DNA of 64,000 bases, taken from NCBI GenBank assembly GCA_024235015.1, contig JACKNG010000002.1, positions 496,001 to 560,000 on the forward strand. The letters run 5' to 3'. Below the pieces are notes generated by a model, which worked only from the letters and a program-made list of their open reading frames with translations, did no database searches and was not told where the DNA came from. The stretch comes from Gammaproteobacteria bacterium. Lineage in GTDB: Bacteria > Pseudomonadota > Gammaproteobacteria > Ga0077536. Below are positions 51,726-60,315 of the stretch, in pieces (within the stretch, counting starts at the first letter, position 1; every line of letters starts with the position of its first letter). Both the position numbers and the translations under genes were made by a program.

Positions 51726-54291
51726 GGTCCTCGCCCCCGCTGCCCTCGTCCCCGAGCGGGCCGCTGCGCTCGGCCAGGCGGCACAGCGGCGCCTGCTCGC
51801 ACAGGCGGCAGGTCGCGGCGCCGTCGCGCGGGGTCGGCGTGGCCAGGCCGTGTGCGATCTCGCCGGCGAGCTGGTCGAGGTCGGCGCGCCACGCCGCGAC
51901 CCGCGCGGCCCAGTCCTCGTCGGCGCTCGCCGGCGCCTGCAGCCAGCGTGGTTCGTCGGCGTCGACGGCGGCGAAGGCGATACCGGCGATGGTGCCCTGC
52001 GGGGCGACCAGGGCGTAGAACGGCAGCTGCGGTTCGCGCATGCGCGGCGGCTCCCAGTCGGCCACCCGGCAGGCACCGGTCTTGTAGTCGACCACCACCA
52101 GGCGGCCGTCGGCCAGGCGATCGACGCGGTCGATGCGCACGCCGAAGCGCAGGCCGCCGTAGTCGACCAGCTCGCCCTGTTCGCGTGCGACCACGCTGAA
52201 GGGCTCGCGGGTCGCCTCGAAGTCGAGCCAGCGCCCGACGAGTTCGACCAGGCGGGCCTCCTCGATGGCGTGGATCTCGCGCTCGAGCGCGGTCTGGTGA
52301 CGCAGCGGGCGCAGGCCCTGGCGCACCGCGCGGGCGGCCAGCGCGTGGCGCCCCGCGGCGTCGAGCGCGGCCAGCGCCGCGGCGTCGCCGAGCAGGCCCC
52401 AGGCCTCCGCCAGGCAACGATGCACGAGGGTGCCGCGGGTGCGCGCGGAGAGCCCGGGGTGCGGCTCCTCGACCTCGCCGGCGGCGAGGCGATGACGGGC
52501 GAAGGCACGAAACGGGCAGGCGCTCTGCGCGGCAAGGACGGCGGTACCGCCGCGCATCTCGTGGCCCCGGGCCAGCGCCGGACCGTGCCCGTCGTCACAG
52601 GCCGCCAGCGCTGCCGGCGCCTGGCCCCAGGCGCGCGGCAGCAACGTTGCGCGCGGTGTCACTGCCGCCCGCGCCAGTCCCGGCAACAGCGGCGACGGCG
52701 TGAAGCGCTCGTCGCCCTCGCCGGCGGCGTAGCTCGCGTGATGCTCGCGGCCGCTGCCCGCGAGCAGTTCGACCAGGCAGCGCGCACGCCACAGGTCACG
52801 CCCCGGATCGGCGCCCGGCACCCCGGCCGCGCGCTGCGGCGCGATCGGCAGGTAGGGGCTCGGCCGCGCCGCGTCGACCAGGAAGCCGCTCTCGCAGCCG
52901 GCCAGCCACAGGTGGGTCGGCGCCAGCGCCAGGGCGTCCTCGGCGGCGACGACGAAAATCGCCTGCCGCGGCGTCGGCGTGGCCACGGTCGACTCGGCCA
53001 AGGACTGGCGCAGGCGCTGCAAGGCTTCGGCGCGGGTCGGCGCGGGCAACACCGCGTCGAGCCGGTAGAGGCGATCGCAGACCTCGGTCCAGGCACGGCG
53101 CGCGTTCGTCGCCAGCGCATCCGTGGCCGCCACGCCGGGCCAGCCGGCGGCGTTCAGGCAGGCGTCGAAGTGGCCCAGCCAGCCGACCATGGGCTGACGC
53201 CGCGGCGCGCGCGCGTGCAGTTCGAGCAGCGCTTCGAGCAGCGCGCGCAGTTCGGCGAGCGCGGCATCGTCCCCGATGCTGGCCAGGATCTCGGCCATCG
53301 GCAGTTCGTAGCGATCGCGGCCGCGCAGGCGCGCATCGAGCAGGGCGCGCGCGGCACGTTCGCTGGTGGCGCCGGCCAGCGCGCCGTGGCGCAACCAGGC
53401 ACTGAAGCGATCCCAGCGCACCAGCGGCGCGATCTCGAGGGTGCCGAGCAGGGCGCGGAATGGCGGCTCGTCGGCCAGCGCGCGGGCGCGGCCGAGATAG
53501 CAGGCGTGGTCGTCGCCGAGGACGTCGCGCACGGCGCGGCGTACCACCGGCTCGGCCTGGCGCAGGTCGCCCAGCGCGATGACCACGCGCGCCTGCGGGT
53601 CCGCCGCGGCGATCGGTGCAGCCCAGGCCAGCGCCGCGGCGACCTCCTGGGCGCGGTCGGTATAGGCGTGACCGCGGTAACGGTGCGCGTCACCGCGCTG
53701 CGCGGCGCCGCCGGCCGCCGGCACGGCCTCGCCGAGCCAGGCGGCGAGCGCGGGCGCCGGATCGACGAAGCCGTGGCCGCGGCCGGCGCCGGGCGGCGCT
53801 TCCTCCTGCCCCTGGCGCAACAACAGCGTGGCGGCATCGGTCGCGCCGAGCGCCGTGAGCCGTGCGCGGTAGGCGGCGGCCCAGCGCGCGTAGGCCGCGG
53901 TGTCGGTCGTCGGCGCACCGCCCGGGGTCGGTTCGGTGATCCGCCACAGCCGTGCCAGGCGCCACGCCGCGGCAGCCGCCGGCGCGGCCTGCGCGGGCGC
54001 CCGCAGCGCGCTGGCCTCGTCGGCCGCAAGGACCTGTTGCCACAGCGCGAGCTCCTGCTCGGCAGACAGCAGGAAGGCGTCGCCGGCCGGCCGGCCCGCC
54101 AGCAGTTCGTACTCGTGCTGCGCGGCCACCGCGCTCGGCCAGCCGGTCACGGCCGGTGCCAGCCAGCTCACCCGGCCGGCGGCGCGCTCGGCCAGGCCCA
54201 GGGCCAGCGCCAGTGCCCGCGCGCTCGCCGCACCGGGTACGACGACCCCGGCACCGGGGCGCGACAGTTCGGCAAAGGGAAGCAGGTACAT
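51718..54291 (-). CDS. AddB-like PD-(D/E)XK nuclease partner
   Basis: An 857-residue protein of the gammaproteobacterial AddB-like group described as a probable DNA repair protein. The N-terminal part is a degenerate helicase-like region without a Walker A. The C-terminal nuclease has VVVDYKTGACR with the catalytic Asp and Lys. Four cysteines placed like those of the AddB iron-sulfur cluster are visible: one in SACPFRAFARHRL and three in CRLCEQAPLC. It lies just upstream of the helicase gene. The start at MYLLPFAEL has only a weak ribosome site. Confidence 0.88.
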   Translation of the reverse strand: MYLLPFAELSRPGAGVVVPGAASARALALALGLAERAAGRVSWLAPAVTGWPSAVAAQHEYELLAGRPAGDAFLLSAEQELALWQQVLAADEASALRAPAQAAPAAAAAWRLARLWRITEPTPGGAPTTDTAAYARWAAAYRARLTALGATDAATLLLRQGQEEAPPGAGRGHGFVDPAPALAAWLGEAVPAAGGAAQRGDAHRYRGHAYTDRAQEVAAALAWAAPIAAADPQARVVIALGDLRQAEPVVRRAVRDVLGDDHACYLGRARALADEPPFRALLGTLEIAPLVRWDRFSAWLRHGALAGATSERAARALLDARLRGRDRYELPMAEILASIGDDAALAELRALLEALLELHARAPRRQPMVGWLGHFDACLNAAGWPGVAATDALATNARRAWTEVCDRLYRLDAVLPAPTRAEALQRLRQSLAESTVATPTPRQAIFVVAAEDALALAPTHLWLAGCESGFLVDAARPSPYLPIAPQRAAGVPGADPGRDLWRARCLVELLAGSGREHHASYAAGEGDERFTPSPLLPGLARAAVTPRATLLPRAWGQAPAALAACDDGHGPALARGHEMRGGTAVLAAQSACPFRAFARHRLAAGEVEEPHPGLSARTRGTLVHRCLAEAWGLLGDAAALAALDAAGRHALAARAVRQGLRPLRHQTALEREIHAIEEARLVELVGRWLDFEATREPFSVVAREQGELVDYGGLRFGVRIDRVDRLADGRLVVVDYKTGACRVADWEPPRMREPQLPFYALVAPQGTIAGIAFAAVDADEPRWLQAPASADEDWAARVAAWRADLDQLAGEIAHGLATPTPRDGAATCRLCEQAPLCRLAERSGPLGDEGSGGEDHD

Positions 54292-54321
54292 GGTGCGAGG
54301 TCGATCCCGGCAGGCCACTGC

Positions 54322-54327
54322 TATACT
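54322..54327 (+). promoter_or_regulatory. -10 box TATACT
   Basis: TATACT lies 36 bases before the ATG of the small exported protein at 54363, divergent from the AddB-like gene. No convincing -35 box is seen. Confidence 0.5.
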
Positions 54328-54362
54328 GCGTCGCACCAACGCCGAAGACGTGGGTGACGCCC

Positions 54363-54899
54363 ATGCGCACGATCACTTTCAGCCTCGCGCTCTGCCTGAT
54401 TCTAACCGCGCCGGTCGAGGCCTGGATGTTCCAGTGGACTCACCCCGCGACGGGTACCGTGCAACTCTCGGGCAAGCCCCCGGCCTGGTACCGTGGCAAC
54501 GAACCCGGCCCGCGGGTGTTCGTCTTCGACAACGGTGAGCTGATCGACGACACCGCCGTCGCCGTGCCCGAGGAAGAACGTCTCGCACTGCGCGCGCGGG
54601 CCTTCGGCGCGGCCAGCCCGGCCGAACTCGCGCCGCCGCCGCCGGACCAGGGCGAGGAGCTCAAGGCGGCGATGGCGACGGCCGAGCAGGCCGGCGTCGA
54701 CGTCGATGCCGTGGCGGCCGAATACAGCGCCGAACAGGAAGCGGCGCGCGCCGCCGCGGCGGAAGCGGCGGCGACCGAGGCGGCCAACGATCGCGCGGCC
54801 ACCCTCAAGGCGCTGGTCGACGAGTTCGACCAGCGCCGCGTGGAACAGGCCCGCGCCCTGCTCGAACTGCTGCCCCCCGAAGCGCCGCCTGCACGCTGA
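54363..54899 (+). CDS. Exported protein with DUF4124-like start
   Basis: A 178-residue protein with a signal peptide ending near VEA. The early mature part (WMFQWTHPATGTVQLSGKPPAWY) resembles the DUF4124 motif of small periplasmic proteins. Residues 95-165 are a long Ala/Glu-rich helix, probably coiled coil. Function is unknown. It is divergent from the AddAB-like pair and convergent with the kinase gene. Confidence 0.7.
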   Translation: MRTITFSLALCLILTAPVEAWMFQWTHPATGTVQLSGKPPAWYRGNEPGPRVFVFDNGELIDDTAVAVPEEERLALRARAFGAASPAELAPPPPDQGEELKAAMATAEQAGVDVDAVAAEYSAEQEAARAAAAEAAATEAANDRAATLKALVDEFDQRRVEQARALLELLPPEAPPAR

Positions 54900-54900
54900 A

Positions 54901-54923
54901 GGCACGCCGCCCGCGGCGGTGCC
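54901..54923. terminator. Hairpin between convergent genes
   Basis: GGCAC and GTGCC flank further GC pairs with one bulge, giving about nine pairs. It lies 2 bases from each convergent stop and could end both transcripts. Confidence 0.35.
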
Positions 54924-54925
54924 GC

Positions 54926-56380
54926 TCAGGTGCTGTCGAACAGGTGGCGCAAGGCCTGCAGGAAACCGCCCTGGGGCTTGTCGGCGAGATCGTGCAGCAC
55001 GCGCAGGGATTCGTTGTCGGGATCGATCTGCAGGCCGACGCCGACCAGCGACAGCGCCTCGGCGAATCGGTTCTGGGCGATCTCGCGCTCGGCCAGCAGG
55101 GCGCATTGCGCGGCGATCGATTTCAGGCCGGCGCGGGCCCCGGCGTTGCCCGGGTCGAGTTGCAGCAGGCGCGTGAAATAGTAGTAGGCGTTGTCGCGTG
55201 GCGGCGCGGTCAGGCGCATCTCGTCGAGACTGTGCTGGCCCAGCCACAGCAGGGCATTCTTGACCTGGGCCAGCTCGGACGCCGCACCCGCCGGGGCAGG
55301 GGCCGCGCCCGTTGCCGGCGTGTCGCCGCCGACCGACTCGAGCGCGGCGCTGACCTGGATCGCGGGCCGCTCGGCACGCTGCATCTTGCGCTCGACCACG
55401 AGCAGCGCGCCCCAGCCTAGCGCGCAGGTGACCAGCCCCCCGAGCAGCAGCCATTGCGGCCAGCGCGGACGCGGCTTCTCGATCAGCGAGACGCGCGTCG
55501 AACGGGTCGTCTCGCCCTCCTCCTCGTGCTCGCCGGTGATGTCGAAGTCCGGCCGCGCGGAGAGCTCGGAATCCGAACGCACGATGCCCTTGCGACGCAG
55601 CTCGCGGATGTAATGGATGAGGCTGCGCGCATCGCGGAAGCGATCGCGGCGATTCTTCGCCATCATCAGTTCGAGCAGTTCCTGCAACGCCTCGTGGCCG
55701 GCCGGCAGCTTCGGCACCGGGGCCTTCTTGTGCATGACGATGACGTCGATGACCGAGTCGGCGCTGTAGGCGCGCTCGCCGGCCAGCATCTCGTAGAGGA
55801 TCACGCCGAGCGAGTAGATGTCGGCGCGGCCGTCGATCGGCCCGGCCTCGGACTGCTCGGGCGCCATGTAGTTGGGGCTGCCGAGGAACATGCCGGTCGA
55901 GGTCAGGTCGGAGTCACCAGACAGGCGCTTGGCGATGCCGAAGTCGCTCAGCAGCGGCGTACCGTCGCGGCGGAACAGGATGTTGCCGGGCTTGACGTCG
56001 CGATGGACGATACCGCTGTCGTGGGCGGCGGCCAGGCCGCCGGCGACCTTCTCGATGATGTCGATGGCCATCGCCGGCGTGAACACCGTCCGCTGCATGC
56101 GCTGCTTGAGGTCGCCGCCCTCGACGTATTCCATCGAGATGTAGACCTTGTCCTCGTAGCGGCCGATGTCGTAGATCGTGATGATGTGGGGATGGTTGAG
56201 CGAGGCGATGATGCGCCCCTCGTTGAGGAAGCGCTCGATGGTCTCCGGGGTGTCGCGGGTGGCGGTATCGAGGACCTTGAGGACCACCTCGCGACCCAGC
56301 GAGCGTTGCTCGGCGAGATAGGCAGTCGCCATGCCACCCTGGCCGATGCGCCGCTTGATCTCGAACCCCGGGATCTCCAT
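54926..56380 (-). CDS. Membrane Ser/Thr protein kinase
   Basis: A 484-residue Hanks-type kinase. The glycine loop is IGQGGMATAYLA, the ATP Lys is Lys35 (VVLKVL), catalytic Asp128 is in HRDVKPGN and the metal Asp146 in DFGIAK. After a charged linker comes one membrane helix (308-329), then a periplasmic part with TPR-like helices (YYYFTRLLQLDPGNAGARAGL, FAEALSLVGVGLQIDPDNESL). The start at MEIPGFEI is chosen because the frame upstream overlaps the Rsd promoter. No PP2C phosphatase is adjacent. Its substrate is unknown. Confidence 0.93.
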   Translation of the reverse strand: MEIPGFEIKRRIGQGGMATAYLAEQRSLGREVVLKVLDTATRDTPETIERFLNEGRIIASLNHPHIITIYDIGRYEDKVYISMEYVEGGDLKQRMQRTVFTPAMAIDIIEKVAGGLAAAHDSGIVHRDVKPGNILFRRDGTPLLSDFGIAKRLSGDSDLTSTGMFLGSPNYMAPEQSEAGPIDGRADIYSLGVILYEMLAGERAYSADSVIDVIVMHKKAPVPKLPAGHEALQELLELMMAKNRRDRFRDARSLIHYIRELRRKGIVRSDSELSARPDFDITGEHEEEGETTRSTRVSLIEKPRPRWPQWLLLGGLVTCALGWGALLVVERKMQRAERPAIQVSAALESVGGDTPATGAAPAPAGAASELAQVKNALLWLGQHSLDEMRLTAPPRDNAYYYFTRLLQLDPGNAGARAGLKSIAAQCALLAEREIAQNRFAEALSLVGVGLQIDPDNESLRVLHDLADKPQGGFLQALRHLFDST

Positions 56381-56507
56381 CGCGCGATTATCACCTTCAT
56401 TCCAAGGGGAAAGCACCGTTTTCGTGCGGGCCTGGTGCACGCGACGGGTGCGTGGCGGGCCGCCGCAGGGTAAATTAGGCGCGCCCATCGAATCCAGAAA
56501 GACAACG

Positions 56508-56987
56508 ATGTCCAAGCAAGCCGACCCGGCGCAGGCCCGCGCCCAGACCCGCAAGCTGATCGAAGACATGCTCAAGGAACGCCAGCAGATGCTGGTCCTG
56601 CTGTGGGAATTGTCCAAGCTCGATCTGCACACCGTCGACCAGCCGGTGCTGGAGATGCTCGACGAATTCGAGGATCTCCTCGTCGACTACATCGCGGCCG
56701 GCCATTTCGGCCTCTACCAGCGCATCGCCGAGGGCAACGAGCGCCGCCAGCCGGTGCTCGAGGTGGCGCGGGAGATCTACCCGCGCATCGCCCGTTCGAC
56801 CGACGTCGCCGTGGAGTTCAGCGAACGCTACGAGGCGCCGGAGGGCGAGCGCATCCAGGCCCACCTGGCCAATGACCTGTCGCGCCTCGGCGAGGAACTG
56901 ACCACCCGCATCGAACTCGAAGACCAGCTGATCCTGGCCATGCTGGGGCGTGACTTCAGCATTCCCCGCACCCAGACGACGGCCTGA
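56508..56987 (+). CDS. rsd: Rsd/AlgQ family anti-sigma-70 protein
   Basis: A 159-residue helical protein of the Rsd/AlgQ family, which binds region 4 of sigma-70 and frees core polymerase for other sigma factors. Length and the segments KLIEDMLKERQQMLVLLWELSKL, DEFEDLLVDYIAAGHFGLY and LGEELTTRIELEDQLI match. A TAAATT box (56471-56476) may be its -10. It is divergent from the kinase gene. Confidence 0.9.
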   Translation: MSKQADPAQARAQTRKLIEDMLKERQQMLVLLWELSKLDLHTVDQPVLEMLDEFEDLLVDYIAAGHFGLYQRIAEGNERRQPVLEVAREIYPRIARSTDVAVEFSERYEAPEGERIQAHLANDLSRLGEELTTRIELEDQLILAMLGRDFSIPRTQTTA

Positions 56988-57032
56988 GCGGCGCCCCGCG
57001 CCGCCCCCGGGCGGCATTGCGCATCGGCGAGG

Positions 57033-57488
57033 CTAGTCACGCTTCGGCTCGGCCTCGAGCTTGGCGCGGATGAAGTCGCGCTGCGAGAGGTGCAGCAGGT
57101 CGGCAATCTTGCGCACGTAGTACTCTTCGTAGGCGTCGACGCGGCCGTCCGCGTAGGCGACCCGCCACAGCGTCAGCAACAGGGCGTACTTCTGCTCATG
57201 ATCGAGCCGTTCGTTGACCACCGAGGTGAAATCGTAGAGCGAGACCGCCTCTTCGACCGCCTCGTCGGCGCTCTCGATGAGATTGGCGATGTCGGCCGCC
57301 GGCACCTCGCAGATCTGCGCGATGGCCTTGCACATCTCGGCGCGCTCGTCGGCGTGGACTTCCTGGTCGGCGCGCGAAATCTCGAACAGCAGCGCGGCCA
57401 CCGCCAGCGGCAGGGCGTCGACTTCGTCGTCGTGGCTGGCGAATTGCGCGATCTGGTCTTCGAACAGGGCTTTCAGGGTACGGAACAT
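57033..57488 (-). CDS. TerB-like protein
   Basis: A 151-residue all-helical protein resembling the TerB/tellurite-resistance fold: DALPLAVAALLFEISRADQEVHADERAEM and LLTLWRVAYADGRVDAYEEYYVRKIADLL. The paired DxxVxxxE signatures that bind metal are present in both halves (ADQEVHADE, ADGRVDAYE). Single-gene TerB-like proteins like this are common and their role is unclear. It is convergent with rsd and divergent from rsmE. Confidence 0.85.
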   Translation of the reverse strand: MFRTLKALFEDQIAQFASHDDEVDALPLAVAALLFEISRADQEVHADERAEMCKAIAQICEVPAADIANLIESADEAVEEAVSLYDFTSVVNERLDHEQKYALLLTLWRVAYADGRVDAYEEYYVRKIADLLHLSQRDFIRAKLEAEPKRD

Positions 57489-57571
57489 ACGAGTGCGGGA
57501 AACTGCGCGAGGCCTGCCATGGTAGCTCGCCGCCGGGGACGCCGAAACGCCGCGCCGCCCGGGACACCCCC

Positions 57572-58306
57572 ATGAGTGGCGCGCCGCGCGTGTTCGTCGA
57601 TTGCGCGCTGGCCGCTGGCGCCGAGGTCGTCCTGCCGGCGGTGAGTGCGCACCACGTGCGCACCGTGCTGCGCCTGGCACGCAATGCCGAGCTGGTCCTG
57701 CTCGACGGTCACGGCGCGGTCCACGAAGCCCAGCTCACCCTGGTCTCGCGCGAGGCGGTGCAGGCCGTGGTGGGGCCGGCGCTCGCGGTCGGCGGCGAAT
57801 CGCCCCTCGACGTCACCCTCGTCCAGTCCATCTCGCGCGGCGAACGCATGGACTACACCCTGCAGAAGGCCGTCGAGCTCGGCGTGCGCCACGTGGTGCC
57901 GGTGACCAGCCGGCGCACCGTGGTCAAGCTCGACTCGCGCCGCGAGGATCGTCGCCTCGAGCACTGGCGCGGCGTCATCCGCCACGCCGCCGAGCAGAGC
58001 GAGCGCACCCTGCTGCCGACGCTCGCCGCGGTCACGACCCTCGACGCCTGGCTGGCCGCACACCCCACGACCATCGCCTTCCTGCTCCAGCCCGGCGCCG
58101 CCACGCCGCTGGCGCGCGAACCGCGACCGCAGGCCGCCGTGGCCCTGCTCGCCGGGCCCGAGGGCGGCTTCGATGCCGGCGAAGTCGAACGCATGCTGGG
58201 CGCCGGCGCCCGCGCGGTCAGCCTCGGCCCGCGCGTCCTGCGCACCGAAACGGCCGCGCTCGCGGCGCTCGCGGTGATGCAGGCACTGTGGGGTGATTTC
58301 GCCTGA
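57572..58306 (+). CDS. rsmE: 16S rRNA (uracil-1498-N3)-methyltransferase
   Basis: A 244-residue SPOUT methyltransferase that methylates U1498 of 16S rRNA using SAM. The N-terminal PUA-like region (HHVRTVLRLARNAELVLLDG) and the knotted SAM site (LLAGPEGGFDAGEVERML, then LGPRVLRTETAALAAL) are diagnostic. The length is normal. It converges with the algR-like gene 20 bases away. Confidence 0.95.
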   Translation: MSGAPRVFVDCALAAGAEVVLPAVSAHHVRTVLRLARNAELVLLDGHGAVHEAQLTLVSREAVQAVVGPALAVGGESPLDVTLVQSISRGERMDYTLQKAVELGVRHVVPVTSRRTVVKLDSRREDRRLEHWRGVIRHAAEQSERTLLPTLAAVTTLDAWLAAHPTTIAFLLQPGAATPLAREPRPQAAVALLAGPEGGFDAGEVERMLGAGARAVSLGPRVLRTETAALAALAVMQALWGDFA

Positions 58307-58326
58307 GCAGGCCGTGAGGCGACGCC

Positions 58327-59058
58327 TCAACCGCCGCGCAGCACTTTGCGTACCGCGCCGAGCAGGCGCCGACTGACCAGCAGGCGATCGGGCAGGCGCT
58401 GGAACACCACCACGGTGTTGCCCGCGGCGTCGCGCTCGAGTCCCTTGACCTCGGCCAGGTTGACCAGTGCATTGCGGTGCACGCGCACGAACTGTTCGCC
58501 GAATTCCTCTTCCAGCGCGCGCAGGGAATCCTCGATGAGCAGGCGCGAACCCGGCGCGACGGCGCTGACGTAGCCCTGGTCGGCCTGGAAGTAGACGACT
58601 TCGCTTACCGGCAGCAGGCGCAGCGCGCCGCCGACCACGGCACTGACGTGGTGACGATGGCCGGGCAGCGGCGTGGCCGGCGCCAACGCCTGGCGCCCGA
58701 CGCGCAGTTGCGCGGCGCGCAGCAGGGCCTCGCGCAGGCGCTCGGTGCGGATGGGCTTGAGCAGGTAGTCGACGGCCTGGGCCTCGAACGCGGCGAGGGC
58801 GTGATCGTCGTAGGCAGTGGTGAACACGACCAGCGGCGGCGCCGCCAGGCGCGCGAGGTGGCGCGCCGTCTCCAACCCGTCCATGCCCGGCATGCGCACG
58901 TCGAGCAGCACGACGTCCGGATCGCGGGCCGCGACCGCGGCGAGTGCCTCGAGGCCGTCGCCGGCCTCGCCGGCGATGTCGTCGTAGCCGAGTTCGGCGA
59001 GTTGCGAGCACAGTCGCCGCCGCGCCAGCGGCTCGTCGTCGACGACCAGGATCTTCAT
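58327..59058 (-). CDS. algR: LytTR response regulator, AlgR-like
   Basis: A 243-residue regulator with a receiver (Asp53 in VVLLDVRMPGMDG) and a LytTR DNA-binding domain (VVYFQADQGYVSAV, RVHRNALVNLAEVKGLERD). It overlaps the sensor gene by four bases (ATGA). The AlgR name rests on this pairing and on divergence from argH, the layout of pseudomonads. The usual downstream hemC is not here; rsmE takes its place. Confidence 0.9.
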   Translation of the reverse strand: MKILVVDDEPLARRRLCSQLAELGYDDIAGEAGDGLEALAAVAARDPDVVLLDVRMPGMDGLETARHLARLAAPPLVVFTTAYDDHALAAFEAQAVDYLLKPIRTERLREALLRAAQLRVGRQALAPATPLPGHRHHVSAVVGGALRLLPVSEVVYFQADQGYVSAVAPGSRLLIEDSLRALEEEFGEQFVRVHRNALVNLAEVKGLERDAAGNTVVVFQRLPDRLLVSRRLLGAVRKVLRGG

Positions 59059-60131
59059 GCGCCCGCCTCCAGCGGGACCTCGAGGCGCACCCGGTAGTGC
59101 TCGCCCACCTGGCCGGCGGCGAGACTGGCGCGGGCGCCGTAGAGCGCGCGCAGGCGCTCGCGCACGTTGTCGAGCGCGATGCGGTTGCCGTGGTGCCGCG
59201 CGTGGCCATCGGCACCGGCGGGGTTGGTGATGTCCACCACCAGGCGATCGCCGTCGACCGCCGCGGCGATGGCAATCGTGCCGCCGGCGCGCGCGGGCTC
59301 GATGCCGTGGTAGATGGCGTTCTCGACGATCGGCTGCAGGCTGAGCAGTGGCAGGCGCGCGCTCGACGGCAGGTCTTCGACCTGCCAGCTCACCACCAGG
59401 CGCTCGCCCAGGCGCAGGCGCTCGATGTTCAGGTAGCGCTCGACGAAGGCGATCTCCTCGGCCGCGCTGACCGGGGTCACGGCATCGCTCAGGCTGGCGC
59501 GGAAGAGGTCGGCGAGGTCCTCCACCGCGCGCTCGGCCAGCACCGGGTCGGAGCGGGTCAGGCTGGCGATGGTGTTCATGCAGTTGAAGAAGAAATGCGG
59601 GCGGATGCGCGCCTGCAGCGCCTGCAGGCGGGCCGACGCCTCGGAAGCGATGCGCTGACGGTAGTGGAACTGCACGTAGAAATAACGCAGCACCAGCGCC
59701 GCCACCACCCCGCCGATGACCACGGTGCGGCCGACGAAATCGCCGCGCGAGATGCGGATGAGCTCGCCCGCGCCGACCAGGGGGTTGATCACCCACCAGG
59801 CCAGCTCGGCCACGGCATAGGTCGTCGACAGCGCGATGAGCAGGGACAGCACGACGATGGCGCGCTCGTCGAGCCCGTTCAGGCCGCGCCGCGCCAGGCA
59901 CAACGCTCCCGCCGCGGACAGCCCCAGCCACTGCGTGTAGAGCGAGAGCAGGGCCAGCTCGTCGACGAAGTCGATACCGAAACCACCGCCGGCGATGACG
60001 ATGATCAGCGCGACCAGCTCGGCCACCACCACGACCACGAACAGGGCCGTGAAACCGCACAGGTCGGGCAGGAACACGGCGCCGGGCGCAGGGCGTCCGC
60101 CGCGCGTCGCTTGCTTGCTGGTCTCGCTCAT
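59055..60131 (-). CDS. algZ: LytS-type sensor histidine kinase, AlgZ-like
   Basis: A 358-residue inner-membrane sensor with about four to five helices (25-150) and a cytoplasmic His_kinase domain. The phospho-His is His179 in RIRPHFFFNCMNTIASL, followed by a DLADLFRASL segment and the ATPase N box LQPIVENAIYHGIEP. It belongs to the family without a classical periplasmic sensor. It is divergent from argH across a 184-base gap. Confidence 0.9.
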   Translation of the reverse strand: MSETSKQATRGGRPAPGAVFLPDLCGFTALFVVVVVAELVALIIVIAGGGFGIDFVDELALLSLYTQWLGLSAAGALCLARRGLNGLDERAIVVLSLLIALSTTYAVAELAWWVINPLVGAGELIRISRGDFVGRTVVIGGVVAALVLRYFYVQFHYRQRIASEASARLQALQARIRPHFFFNCMNTIASLTRSDPVLAERAVEDLADLFRASLSDAVTPVSAAEEIAFVERYLNIERLRLGERLVVSWQVEDLPSSARLPLLSLQPIVENAIYHGIEPARAGGTIAIAAAVDGDRLVVDITNPAGADGHARHHGNRIALDNVRERLRALYGARASLAAGQVGEHYRVRLEVPLEAGA

Positions 60132-60213
60132 GCACGCGCCGTCGAGGTCGATGGCGGAGCAGTTTGGGAGACCCTCGCCGGGGGGTCAATCGGCGGCGCC
60201 GGCGGCCCGTGGG

Positions 60214-60219
60214 CTATAC
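60214..60219 (+). promoter_or_regulatory. -10 box of argH
   Basis: TATACT followed by GCGCGG lies 96 bases before the argH start; the sequence around it resembles the TATACTGCG found before the gene at 54363. Confidence 0.5.
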
Positions 60220-60315
60220 TGCGCGGACTTTTCCCAGCCCCCTGACAGGCGGCGGCGTCGTCCACGGCGACCGCCCAGCGCAACCCGCGAACCGAGCACG
60301 TCGAGCCGAACCTCC

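Noticed and set aside
48594..52199. Long plus-strand open frame opposite the AddAB-like genes
   Set aside because: Same shadow effect; both antisense genes have complete helicase and nuclease motifs.
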